Shown here one piece after another: positions 5,242 through 11,350 of a stretch of DNA of 22,354 nt (its first letter is position 1; the number at the start of each line of letters is the position of its first letter). The stretch comes from a virus. Position numbers and translations under genes: made by a program. The stretch spans positions 1 through 22,354 of the IMG/VR virus record IMGVR_UViG_3300044645_002359. One strand, given 5' to 3'. The notes beneath the pieces were generated by a model, which searched no databases, was not told the origin of the DNA, and saw nothing but the letters and a program-made list of their open reading frames with translations.

Positions 5242-5391
5242 ATGAAAGTAGAAACACCGAAATTGGTGAGAGAGATTCTTCAAGATGCTGAGGCAAGGAA
5301 ACAACTGGCTGCTGCCATAGCTAATCCTTCTCTCACTGTCACACTTAAGGGTAAAACCTATACGCTGGAAAGCATTAAGTTACACACTTAG
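5242..5391 (+). CDS. small hypothetical protein, 49 aa
   Basis: Unrecognised. An amphipathic helix (PKLVREILQDAEARKQLAAA) is followed by a short beta-hairpin (LTVTLKGKTYTLESI). The arrangement resembles the 69-aa product at 670, suggesting a small family inserted among the tRNAs. Stop codon TAG; tRNA-Ala(UGC) begins 5 nt later, so the two may be co-transcribed. No strong Shine-Dalgarno site before the ATG. Confidence 0.6.
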   Translation: MKVETPKLVREILQDAEARKQLAAAIANPSLTVTLKGKTYTLESIKLHT

Positions 5392-5396
5392 CACAA

Positions 5397-5470
5397 GGGC
5401 TCGTAGCTCAATTGGAAGAGCACCTGTTTTGCAAGCAGGGGGGTTGTCGGTTCGAGACCGATCTTGTCCA
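5397..5470 (+). tRNA. trnA: tRNA-Ala(UGC), copy 2
   Basis: Anticodon arm CCTGT-TTTGCAA-GCAGG, D-arm GCTC/GAGC, T-arm GTCGG-TTCGAGA-CCGAT. Acceptor GGGCTCG/CTTGTCC keeps G3.U70 but has two mismatches (5-68, 6-67). Confidence 0.82.
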
Positions 5471-5530
5471 CTTGGGGTCGCTCCCCCTCTGAGTAAGTCC
5501 ACCAGGTCTATAATAGACGAAAGGGCTCCA

Positions 5531-5604
5531 CGGGATGTAGCTCAGTTTGGTAGAGCCTTCGCTTTGGGAGCGAGAGGTCGCAGGTTCGAATCCTGTCATC
5601 CCGA
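5531..5604 (+). tRNA. trnP: tRNA-Pro(UGG)
   Basis: Acceptor CGGGATG/CATCCCG with C1-G72, anticodon loop TTTGGGA, T-arm GCAGG-TTCGAAT-CCTGT. A TATAAT box at 5509-5514 is a likely promoter for this gene. Confidence 0.94.
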
Positions 5605-5632
5605 TTGCCGTAATTAACACACGGTACAATAA

Positions 5633-5704
5633 CGCGGAGTAGAGAAGTAGAATCTCGTCAGGCTCATACCCTGAAGATCGCTGGTGCAAATCCAGCTTCC
5701 GCCA
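5633..5704 (+). tRNA. trnfM: initiator tRNA-fMet(CAU)
   Basis: Starts CGCGGAG and ends TTCCGCC-A, so position 1-72 is C.C and unpaired, the hallmark that allows formylation and blocks elongation use. Anticodon arm TCAGG-CTCATAC-CCTGA keeps only part of the three-G stem of standard initiators. The T-loop is TGCAAAT instead of TTCAAAT. Overall match to bacterial initiators is strong. Two other CAU tRNAs (10315, 13647) have paired acceptors. Confidence 0.9.
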
Positions 5705-5870
5705 TGTTTGCTCCAGCAAACCAACTATCTTGCATAACCTACCGGTTAGAGCGCGTAACGCTCGGTACCACCCCCCGAACGGGGTTCTCCCAGGCTTGTG
5801 CCCCAGGCCTGGAGCCTCCTGCCCCCTAAGGACAAGGTGCCCTACAAGGGCTTCCAGGCCCCTCTCAGAG
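5705..5870 (+). other. palindrome-rich noncoding spacer
   Basis: GC-rich stretch with stacked short inverted repeats (CCCCAGGCCTGG, GAGCGCGTAACGCTC, CCCCGAACGGGG) leading into promoter cassette 3. Frames across it look like non-coding translation of palindromes. A comparable spacer precedes cassette 5 (12128-12225). Confidence 0.5.
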
Positions 5871-5943
5871 GGGGCGGTAAGCCGACCCTTCCGGTTCGGT
5901 TCTCCGGCTTGTTTCTGCCTCGCAGAAACGCTATGATATTAAC
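5871..5943 (+). promoter_or_regulatory. leaderless promoter cassette 3
   Basis: GGGCGGTAAGCC, CCGGTTCGGTTC, -35 TTGTTT (5909-5914) in GTTTCTGC..GCAGAAAC, 17-bp spacer, -10 TATGAT (5932-5937), 6 nt, ATG at 5944. Confidence 0.88.
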
Positions 5944-6261
5944 ATGGAAATCACCGCTTCGTCATCGCCCCTTTCCCCCGCTGAGATGGTCATGGGTTTC
6001 GTACACCGGGCTCGCTCGTCCAGCTTTGCGGGCGGCTTCTCTGAGCGCGACTTTGCTGCTCATGTGCTTCTCTCCGCAGTTGATCAAGTTGATTTGGATC
6101 AATATTCGCGGGAAGCTTTTCTGGCGATCGCCGATGAATTGAGTCGCTATCGCCCGCTTGATATGGTCGAGGAACTGTCAGCCCGTCTTCGCCGTCGGGA
6201 AGCTAGCTTGCAGGCACGTCGTTTACGTCGTCAGCAGCGTATCGCAGACAGAGTAGAATAA
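5944..6261 (+). CDS. hypothetical alpha-helical protein, 105 aa, leaderless
   Basis: No family recognised. Residues about 10-75 look helical (PAEMVMGFVHRAR; FLAIADELSRY; DMVEELSARL). The C-terminus is a strongly basic helix rich in arginine (RLRRREASLQARRLRRQQR), which could bind nucleic acid. The start is fixed by the cassette: the ATG lies 6 nt after the -10. Codon use (CGT, CGC, GCG) is more GC-rich than its neighbours, and the only HIP1 octamer I found in the window lies inside it (6124-6131), hinting at a different or host origin. Confidence 0.8.
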   Translation: MEITASSSPLSPAEMVMGFVHRARSSSFAGGFSERDFAAHVLLSAVDQVDLDQYSREAFLAIADELSRYRPLDMVEELSARLRRREASLQARRLRRQQRIADRVE

Positions 6262-6314
6262 TACGAGGCTCAACTGGTTTTGAGCCACTTTAACTAGTGC
6301 AACTCTAAACCAAC

Positions 6315-6496
6315 ATGACAACCCTGTACGTCTTCAAAAAACCAGATATGTACTTGTACGAACCCTAGGCAAAACACCAGAGGAACCTCTCTTTTCGGTG
6401 ATTGCCAGCGGTCCATGAAAGCCATTAACAAAGAACGGCTCCGTTTATTCTGACCTTAGCGGAGTGAAATACAATCTTAGACTCAAACAACTATGA
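6315..6496 (+). pseudogene. disrupted small gene (frameshift plus TGA)
   Basis: An ATG at 6315 opens MTTLYVFKKPDMYLYEP and meets TAG at 6366. A -1 shift at the CCC just before it continues with LGKTPEEPLFSVIASGP, then TGA at 6416, then KPLTKNGSVYSDLSGVKYN and so on, to a TGA at 6494 that overlaps the ATG of the next gene. The coding look of all three pieces and the ATGA overlap suggest a formerly intact gene of about 60 codons; the TGA could be a mutated TGG. Sequencing error would explain the shift but not easily both lesions. Confidence 0.5.
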
Positions 6497-6693
6497 AAAT
6501 TAAGGCAATCACACCTCTTGGAACTTTTGTCTCTGTAGAGCAACCCTTCACCGAGTCTCAAAGGAAAAGACTCGACGAGATCTTGACAAATAATATAGAA
6601 GACCTTAAGTTCTACACTTGTGTAACTGAGGAGGGTCCGGTATATTTCGGGCTGAATGTAATTCAAAACTCCGTTTTTGTCCTCCTGGACTGA
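6493..6693 (+). CDS. small hypothetical protein, 66 aa
   Basis: Not recognised. Predicted beta strands at the N-terminus (KIKAITPLGTFVSV), a helix (TESQRKRLDEILTN) and two C-terminal strands (LKFYTCVTE; PVYFGLNVIQNSVFVLLD) suggest a compact alpha/beta fold. The start overlaps the stop of the disrupted gene upstream (ATGA), pointing to translational coupling. tRNA-Val(UAC) follows 31 nt downstream. Confidence 0.75.
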   Translation: MKIKAITPLGTFVSVEQPFTESQRKRLDEILTNNIEDLKFYTCVTEEGPVYFGLNVIQNSVFVLLD

Positions 6694-6724
6694 AATAAGG
6701 GGGCAGTCACCGTGGCCCTTTATC

Positions 6725-6796
6725 GGGAGATTAGCTCAGCGGTAGAGCGCCTGCCCTACAAGCAGGATGTCATCGGTTCAAGCCCGGTATCTCCCA
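6725..6796 (+). tRNA. trnV: tRNA-Val(UAC)
   Basis: Acceptor GGGAGAT/ATCTCCC, D-arm GCTC/GAGC, anticodon arm CCTGC-CCTACAA-GCAGG, A73. Position 33 is C instead of the near-invariant U. Confidence 0.88.
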
Positions 6797-6950
6797 TTTG
6801 CTCTGAATCTAGATGAAGGGCAAAGTTTTCAACCTGTGAAAACCTGGTAATGCGCACCCTGCCAGTGTCTGGCTTTTTCGATAAGAGCCCGTTACTAGCC
6901 TATATCAACGTTAAAATAAGGGTAGAGCGGAGGTCGCGCCTTCGCATCTT

Positions 6951-7022
6951 AGGTATGTAGCCAAGTGGTAAGGCAGCTCACTGTTAATGAGCCCAGCGTA
7001 GGTTCGATCCCTACCATACCTG
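6951..7022 (+). tRNA. trnN: tRNA-Asn(GUU)
   Basis: Acceptor AGGTATG/CATACCT, anticodon arm GCTCA-CTGTTAA-TGAGC, T-arm GTAGG-TTCGATC-CCTAC, G73. The 154 nt before it show no gene. Confidence 0.94.
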
Positions 7023-7048
7023 TCCCAAGGGCTTAACACCCTCGGCAA

Positions 7049-7119
7049 GCCCCTATAGCTCAGTGGTAGAGTGCCTCTTTGGTAAGGAGGAGACGCGAGT
7101 TCAATTCTCGCTGGGGGCT
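7049..7119 (+). tRNA. trnT: tRNA-Thr(GGU)
   Basis: Acceptor GCCCCTA/TGGGGGC, anticodon arm CCTCT-TTGGTAA-GGAGG, T-arm GCGAG-TTCAATT-CTCGC, U73. Confidence 0.93.
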
Positions 7120-7205
7120 TTCGCTTCGCAAAGGTTCGGTTAACCGCCCCGAAACGTTCGGTTCTCACCCTTGGCAAGCCCTGGCAAAGACCCTATAGTT
7201 AGAGC
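7117..7205 (+). promoter_or_regulatory. leaderless promoter cassette 4
   Basis: Hairpin CTTTCGC..GCAAAG, GGTTCGGTTAACCG, AACGTTCGGTTC, -35 TTGGCA (7171-7176), 17-bp spacer, -10 TATAGT (7194-7199), 6 nt, ATG at 7206. The GTTTCTGC palindrome is replaced by a TGGCA direct repeat. Confidence 0.85.
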
Positions 7206-7382
7206 ATGAACGAAGACACCAAGCGGCGGATCCTTGAAACTCTCCAAGATGAGCGGGAGGCTCGGTCCAAGGCCCTTGCCTCGCGAGGTTTCACGAGTGA
7301 GCAAGCCCACGCTTACATCGCGGGATACACGGAATCCGTTCTCAACCGCATCCAAGAGCTTCTCTCTGATTCAATCTTGTGA
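7206..7382 (+). CDS. small hypothetical protein, 58 aa, leaderless
   Basis: Unrecognised, largely helical and charged (MNEDTKRRILETLQDEREARSK-type N-terminus, then SEQAHAYIAGYTESVLNRI). Start set by cassette 4. Its stop overlaps a GTG start at 7379 (GTGA), so it heads a three-gene overlapping string (7206, 7379, 7524) that looks translationally coupled. Confidence 0.75.
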   Translation: MNEDTKRRILETLQDEREARSKALASRGFTSEQAHAYIAGYTESVLNRIQELLSDSIL

Positions 7383-7546
7383 CGAAACCCGTGAGCCGAA
7401 ACCAAAGCAGATACCTCAGAGAGGTTAGAGACTTTCCTACGAAAATTGCTAAGCAACTCTGGAAGAAGTTTGCCAGAAGAGCAGTTAGACTCCGCAACAA
7501 GAAAACCTTTGAACGTGAAAACCATGACAAATACCAACGCGACTGA
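7379..7546 (+). CDS. small basic protein, 55 aa, GTG start
   Basis: A GTG start overlaps the upstream stop by 4 nt, and the frame overlaps the next gene by 23 nt, as expected in a tight phage operon. The product is very basic and helical (KQLWKKFARRAVRLRNKK about residues 25-42) with an acidic/polar tail ending in KYQRD, suggesting a small nucleic-acid-binding protein. No family recognised. A second in-frame GTG at 7391 is an alternative start. Confidence 0.65.
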   Translation: MTKPVSRNQSRYLREVRDFPTKIAKQLWKKFARRAVRLRNKKTFERENHDKYQRD

Positions 7547-7751
7547 CGCCCAAACTGTGATCCAACAAGGTTTGAAGATCAACCAACTTCTGCGAGAAAT
7601 TGATTCCCTTAAGAGTCTGGCAGAGGATATGATCCACGCTCTAAATATGGCCTCGTATGACGTTGAGGATCCTTCCAAGAGCCACCTGCTGGAGGTGAAC
7701 GCCGACCAATTTAGCGATAGGTTCCTGTCGATTATTCGGTCAGAGCCCTGA
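7524..7751 (+). CDS. small hypothetical protein, 75 aa
   Basis: Not recognised. The N-terminus is threonine/asparagine-rich, then a long helix (VIQQGLKINQLLREIDSLKSLAEDMIHAL) with coiled-coil character. The ATG at 7524 is preferred over the TTG at 7446, since it gives the usual short overlap with the upstream gene. Last gene of the cassette 4 string; a promoter-like GAGTTTACTTT begins on its last base. Confidence 0.7.
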   Translation: MTNTNATDAQTVIQQGLKINQLLREIDSLKSLAEDMIHALNMASYDVEDPSKSHLLEVNADQFSDRFLSIIRSEP

Positions 7752-7782
7752 GTTTACTTTCCTAAGGCAACCCTATAATAGG
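7750..7782 (+). promoter_or_regulatory. tRNA-type promoter with TATAAT
   Basis: GAGTTTACTTT (7750) and TATAATAGG (7774), 6 bp before tRNA-Cys. The same pair occurs at 3068-3099. Confidence 0.55.
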
Positions 7783-7788
7783 TTCAAC

Positions 7789-7861
7789 GTTCCAGTGGCC
7801 AAGTGGTCTAAGGCTGGTGCCTGCAAAGCACCGATCGTCGGTTCGACTCCGACCTGGAACT
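7789..7861 (+). tRNA. trnC: tRNA-Cys(GCA)
   Basis: Acceptor GTTCCAG/CTGGAAC, anticodon arm GGTGC-CTGCAAA-GCACC, T-arm GTCGG-TTCGACT-CCGAC, U73 (cysteine identity). Confidence 0.96.
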
Positions 7862-7890
7862 TTGCGTTAGAGTGAAAATTCTAAAGCCAC

Positions 7891-7964
7891 GCTGGCTTAG
7901 CTCAGTTGGATAGAGCAGCTGTTTTGTAAACAGCAGGTCGTCGGTTCGAGTCCGACAGTCAGCT
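7891..7964 (+). tRNA. trnT: tRNA-Thr(UGU)
   Basis: Acceptor GCTGGCT/AGTCAGC, anticodon arm GCTGT-TTTGTAA-ACAGC, T-arm GTCGG-TTCGAGT-CCGAC, U73. Confidence 0.95.
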
Positions 7965-7981
7965 TTTTAAATCAATCGAAA

Positions 7982-8221
7982 ATGTCAAGGGTAACCCTAA
8001 AGCAGCTGATCAAACAAGGTTTCGAACAAGAACCTCGTGACGGCACCGTGACAATTTTTCGAAACCTGCGGGACGGAAACTTGTATCGCATCTACCTGGC
8101 TTCCCCACGGATGTATACTGGAAGCCGGTTAATTGCTGAGCGCATGTTTTATCCCAACGGAGTCACAAAGCGGATTCCTGAGTCCCATCAGAAAGATTAC
8201 GTTGTTGTTTCCTATCGATAA
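7982..8221 (+). CDS. small hypothetical protein, 79 aa
   Basis: Unrecognised. A helix at the N-terminus (TLKQLIKQGF) is followed by a beta-rich part (GTVTIFRNLRDGNLYRIYL) and a tail ending KDYVVVSYR. Begins 17 nt after tRNA-Thr(UGU), so it is probably read from the same transcript. No Shine-Dalgarno site; an A-rich leader (CGAAA) precedes the ATG, as for many genes here. Confidence 0.75.
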   Translation: MSRVTLKQLIKQGFEQEPRDGTVTIFRNLRDGNLYRIYLASPRMYTGSRLIAERMFYPNGVTKRIPESHQKDYVVVSYR

Positions 8222-8240
8222 TCATGATTGATATCAACGA

Positions 8241-8474
8241 ATGAAACCCACGAATTCTCCACCTGAACTTTTCCTGCCGCTTGAACGAGCTGTCGTAGCT
8301 GCAGCCTATCAGAACCTTTTGATTGATCGAATCAACGTTCCCCTTGAACAGGGTGAAGAGGAAACCCCTTGGCAAAATTACCTTGAAGAGGCTCGCTACC
8401 TTCTTAAGGAGACTGGGGAAAACTACAAGGGTCAACACGGTCATCCCACTATCAAAGTTTTCACTGAAAATTAA
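8241..8474 (+). CDS. small hypothetical protein, 77 aa
   Basis: Unrecognised. Mostly helical: residues 12-30 (LERAVVAAAYQNLLIDRIN) and 42-58 (WQNYLEEARYLLKETGE), with an acidic centre. Eleven nt separate it from the next gene, in an evenly spaced run of small genes from 7982 to 10280 that looks like one transcription unit. Confidence 0.75.
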   Translation: MKPTNSPPELFLPLERAVVAAAYQNLLIDRINVPLEQGEEETPWQNYLEEARYLLKETGENYKGQHGHPTIKVFTEN

Positions 8475-8485
8475 GACCCTGAATT

Positions 8486-8776
8486 ATGGAAATTTGGCAA
8501 ACCTACCGAAACGCCGACGACATTGAAGGGCGAGGCCCCATGGTCCCTGACCGGGCATTCCTCCATGAGCACCATGCTGCTGAGTACATTGATGCCCAAC
8601 CGGGCATTATGGGCCGGAGGGGGGAATGGTCCAAGCAAAAGTATGGGGATTGGGAGATGAAGAGGGTGTTTGTGTATGAACACAGCGTCATTGAGCAAGA
8701 ACGCCAATTGGCTGCGCTCAAAGAAACTGCGTTAGCTAAGCTCACTGTGGCGGAAAAAGAGGCTCTGGGACTATGA
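8486..8776 (+). CDS. hypothetical protein, 96 aa, with ALGL C-terminus
   Basis: Family not named. The motifs DIEGRGPMVPDRAF (about 11-25) and GIMGRRGEW are the kind of pattern seen in small phage proteins, but I cannot give a function. After a W/K-rich centre comes a helix (VIEQERQLAALKETALAKL) and the C-terminal motif VAEKEALGL. A closely similar last-20-residue motif ends three other products here (14238, 14631, 15117). Confidence 0.8.
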   Translation: MEIWQTYRNADDIEGRGPMVPDRAFLHEHHAAEYIDAQPGIMGRRGEWSKQKYGDWEMKRVFVYEHSVIEQERQLAALKETALAKLTVAEKEALGL

Positions 8777-8799
8777 CGATCAAGTCAATCTAAAGACAG

Positions 8800-9252
8800 A
8801 TGGGAAAGTATTCTTGCAATGTTGACGGAAAGGTTCTGGACTGGAAGTTCACCAAATCTAAGGCTAGCTCTGGCACCGAAATAACTTGGAACTTCTTTCT
8901 AGGTGAAACGTTTATTGGGCAGATGGTTAAGGCCCGACGCAGCGGGTGGGACCCGTACGTTCACCATACTCGGTGCCCTTTCGGCGGCCTGCAAGGTTTT
9001 GCAACCAGGTACGATGCGGCAGAGTACATGCTGAAAGTTTGCGGTTTCATCAAACACCCGGACCAGCAGTATATCGCAGAGATGATAGACTTGGAGCACA
9101 TGCCTTTCGAGTTTGGGACCTTCAAGGAGTTTATTGACTGCAAACAGAAACTAAAGGTTGCTGAAGAGAAGTTGGCTGCTGCGTATGAAAGGGAAGTTGC
9201 ACTAGAGAGTCAGCTCTCTTGGGCCGAAAACCCTGAACGTATGGGCAACTAA
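8800..9252 (+). CDS. hypothetical protein, 150 aa
   Basis: No family recognised. The N-terminal half is beta-rich with many aromatics (WKFTKSKASS; ITWNFFLGETFIGQMV; GWDPYVHH); a central part (YDAAEYMLKVCGFIKHPDQQ) is helical; the last 40 residues (CKQKLKVAEEKLAAAYEREV) form a predicted coiled coil that may drive oligomerisation. Follows 8486 by 23 nt. Confidence 0.8.
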   Translation: MGKYSCNVDGKVLDWKFTKSKASSGTEITWNFFLGETFIGQMVKARRSGWDPYVHHTRCPFGGLQGFATRYDAAEYMLKVCGFIKHPDQQYIAEMIDLEHMPFEFGTFKEFIDCKQKLKVAEEKLAAAYEREVALESQLSWAENPERMGN

Positions 9253-9285
9253 CTCACACCAAATAACACTAACCCTACCAAAAAA

Positions 9286-9576
9286 ATGAACCCTGAAGAA
9301 TTTTGCATTTGGTTAAGAGGCTTCCTAGATGGGGCTGATACTTTATATGGCCTTAGCCTTGATAAATTGAATACACTTGTAGAAAAACTGAACTCGGTCT
9401 CACCCCAGTCAGTTAAAACGGAATTCACCCTCCCTAAGATTACAGAAGACGAAGCTTATCGTATGAAAAAAGCAATTGACGATTACCAATGGCCACCTAA
9501 AAAGAGTGACCCCTGGGCACCTCCGTACAGATTTACCTGTGACAGTCAGGAGCCTGATATTAGATTAAACTGCTGA
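9286..9576 (+). CDS. WLxG paralogue 1, 96 aa
   Basis: First of three tandem relatives. N-terminus FCIWLRGFLDG followed by a helix LSLDKLNTLVEKLNSV: the pattern FxxWLxGxxxx, then (T/S)xxQ or DKL, then a helix. This short helical domain is common among uncharacterised tailed-phage proteins. Here the C-terminal part (residues 45-96) is unique and ends in a Cys. Upstream of each ATG in the trio is an A-rich leader instead of a Shine-Dalgarno site. Confidence 0.82.
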   Translation: MNPEEFCIWLRGFLDGADTLYGLSLDKLNTLVEKLNSVSPQSVKTEFTLPKITEDEAYRMKKAIDDYQWPPKKSDPWAPPYRFTCDSQEPDIRLNC

Positions 9577-9599
9577 TTCCCCCTAAAATTATAACAAAA

Positions 9600-9788
9600 A
9601 TGAGTCAAAACGACTTCCTGTGTTGGCTTCAGGGCTACATCCTAGGTGTAACCGGCACTCAATTATCAGACGAACAAGTTGATCGTATCCATGGTAATCT
9701 GGTAAAAGTCACTTACCCGCCACAACCGGGGCAAACACCTTTTCCTGTTAACGGCCAGAGCCCAACCGGGGAACTTTACCGCTGTTAA
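9600..9788 (+). CDS. WLxG paralogue 2, 62 aa
   Basis: Second of the trio. FLCWLQGYILG at residues 6-16, then LSDEQVDRIHGNLVKV, then a short proline-rich tail ending in YRC. Twenty-three nt after paralogue 1. Shortest copy, essentially the bare domain. Role unknown. Confidence 0.82.
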   Translation: MSQNDFLCWLQGYILGVTGTQLSDEQVDRIHGNLVKVTYPPQPGQTPFPVNGQSPTGELYRC

Positions 9789-9807
9789 TTCCACTTTCAT
9801 AAACACA

Positions 9808-10080
9808 ATGCAATCACGAGACTTTTGCTACTGGCTCCAAGGACTCTTTGAGCTTGGGAACCCTCAGACGCTTACCTCTGAGCAAATCCAAATCATCCGC
9901 AATCACCTCAACATGGTTTTCTACCATGAGATTGACCCTAGTTTCGGGGGACCCGAGGTTCAGGATGCCCTAAACACGCTACACTCGGGGTCTGTCTCAC
10001 TGTCAAACCAAACACAGTCTAGCGAGTTGTTTCACCCCGCCCAAAGACCCCCACGAAATGGTCCCCTCATGAAATGCTGA
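9808..10080 (+). CDS. WLxG paralogue 3, 90 aa
   Basis: Third of the trio: FCYWLQGLFELG, then LTSEQIQIIRNHLNMVFYHEI, followed by a polar Ser/Gln/Pro-rich tail of about 40 residues ending in KC. All three paralogues end in a cysteine or have it one residue from the end, an unexpected shared detail. The repeated domain with divergent tails suggests tandem duplication followed by tail replacement. Confidence 0.82.
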   Translation: MQSRDFCYWLQGLFELGNPQTLTSEQIQIIRNHLNMVFYHEIDPSFGGPEVQDALNTLHSGSVSLSNQTQSSELFHPAQRPPRNGPLMKC

Positions 10081-10109
10081 ATTGCGAGTAACGTGAACTG
10101 ATAAGAAAA

Positions 10110-10280
10110 ATGGACAGCAAGACTCGAGAAGAAATCTCAGCATTGATTGATGGCAAAATTCGTGAGCATGAATTCAAGGTTGGTTGGGTCAGCGGACTCA
10201 TTGGCGTGGCCTTCGTGGTTGGTATAGTCCATGCTATTTGGCTGCTGAAACAGCTTGCCTCGTTTACGGCTGCGAGCTGA
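10110..10280 (+). CDS. small single-pass membrane protein, 56 aa
   Basis: A charged helix (TREEISALIDGKIREHEF) precedes one strong membrane segment (about residues 25-46, WVSGLIGVAFVVGIVHAIWLL). This resembles the layout of small phage holin-like or hemolysin XhlA-like proteins (short amphipathic helix plus one membrane span), but I cannot confirm that role. Followed by hairpin CCCTGT..ACAGGG (10292-10309) and tRNA-Met, a likely transcript end. Confidence 0.65.
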   Translation: MDSKTREEISALIDGKIREHEFKVGWVSGLIGVAFVVGIVHAIWLLKQLASFTAAS

Positions 10281-10291
10281 AGGTAAAATAA

Positions 10292-10309
10292 CCCTGTAAA
10301 TAAACAGGG
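10292..10309 (+). terminator. short hairpin before tRNA-Met
   Basis: CCCTGT-AAATAA-ACAGGG inverted repeat, 12 nt after the membrane-protein gene. No T-run, so termination is only possible. Confidence 0.35.
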
Positions 10310-10314
10310 AACAA

Positions 10315-10386
10315 GGTTGGATAGTTCAGAGGTAGAACGGCTCTTTCATACGGAGTAAGTCGCAGGTTCGAATCCTGCTCCAGCCA
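10315..10386 (+). tRNA. tRNA with CAU anticodon (elongator Met or Ile2)
   Basis: Paired acceptor GGTTGGA/TCCAGCC, anticodon loop TTCATAC, T-arm GCAGG-TTCGAAT-CCTGC, A73. Not an initiator. Met versus lysidine-modified Ile cannot be decided by eye; another CAU tRNA is at 13647. Confidence 0.9.
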
Positions 10387-10393
10387 TTTTACC

Positions 10394-10423
10394 GGGGTAA
10401 GTTTAACTGAGTCCACGAAACAT
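10394..10423 (+). promoter_or_regulatory. conserved upstream element of effector genes, copy 1
   Basis: GGGGTAAGTTTAA(C/T)TGAG begins exactly 30 nt before the ATG; the same element is at the same distance before the paralogue at 11351. Possible phage-specific (late) promoter or translation enhancer. Confidence 0.5.
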
Positions 10424-11262
10424 ATGCAGAGTTCTTTTTCAGCTAAAGCTATTGAGACAGTTAACCTTCTCCTGGGTAGTTCAGGCACACTTGACTACAC
10501 ACGTTGTGTAAGACCGGATGGTACCGCCTATGGGACTTCAGGTTCCTGTCGCAAGGGTACGCAGCAAAATAAAGCTGAAATTCGGAAGCTAAAAGCCAAG
10601 ATAAAAGAAGCTGAGGGGGTTATAGAGTACCAGCTGAAAGCAGGCGACCCGGCATACGCAAGTCTCTGGGCCAAGCGATTAGAGGAACACAAAAGAAAAC
10701 TAACCGAACTTGAGGGCAATGAGCCGGTCAAGCCAACTACAAAATCAAACGCTCCAGTCTTAACTGGCGTTGAAAAAAGCGCCTTGGTTAACTATATGAC
10801 CGGGGGCTCCATGGAAACTGGGAATTTGCTGGATATAAACTGGAGGCTCAGGGGATTAGGTGAAGGGCTGATCTCATCTACCGAAAACGAACAAATCAAG
10901 AATCTGGACTCAGCCTTGAAGAAACTACCCGGTAATTCGTCTGGGCAGGAGTTTTATCGGGGTGTATCTTTGGAGCCTGAGCAAGCCAGGAATCTCTTAA
11001 CTTCACTGAAAAGTCAAGGGTCGTGGAAAGACCCAGGTTTTCTTCCTACTCGCGAGACAGAGAACAGGCAGAAGAGTTTGCAGGTCAAGGGGAAGTTTCC
11101 GTCATTTTCATTACGCGGTCCAAAAACTTACGAGATGCCGGTAAATACGCTCCCGAAGAATTTTCGGATCAGCAAGAATCAATCCTCCCCCGGAATACCC
11201 CTTTAAGGGTTACAAACATTAAAAAAGACGGCGAGCTAATTGTGGTCCATCTGGCTGATTGA
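10424..11262 (+). pseudogene. ADP-ribosyltransferase-type effector, split by a -1 frameshift
   Basis: N-terminal segment (residues 1-45) with DYTRCVRPDGTAYGTSG, shared with the gene at 11351; then a charged coiled coil (45-95), a linker, and a C-terminal domain with the three marks of R-S-E ADP-ribosyltransferases: EFYRG (R179), GFSSYS (STS-like) and DQQESILPRNTPLRV (QxE). The first frame ends at 11206. The second half of the catalytic domain is in the -1 frame from the TTTT run at 11038-11041 to 11262; joined, the protein would be about 279 aa. QxE is typical of C3-like enzymes that modify Asn, but specificity cannot be deduced. A mutation, programmed slippage or a sequencing error could explain the shift. 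Compare phage-injected T4 Alt/ModA. Confidence 0.7.
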
Positions 11263-11320
11263 GCTTCCCATATCCACAATTAAACTTCCTTGGCTCAGCG
11301 GTTTCAACCTTTGGTGCAAG

Positions 11321-11350
11321 GGGGTAAGTTTAATTGAGCTCCCTTAACAG
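11321..11350 (+). promoter_or_regulatory. conserved upstream element of effector genes, copy 2
   Basis: GGGGTAAGTTTAATTGAG starting 30 nt before the ATG at 11351, matching the element at 10394 in sequence and distance. Confidence 0.5.

Noticed and set aside
359-5719. Many 60-130 aa open frames on both strands across the tRNA array, with phrases such as GFEPS or SGLRRR
   Set aside because: They translate tRNA genes (T-arm and D-arm codons) and are classic false ORFs over tRNAs.
5730-6142. Frames running through the palindrome-rich spacer into the 5944 gene
   Set aside because: They translate inverted repeats and the promoter cassette; the frame at 5944 is set by the cassette and has better protein character.
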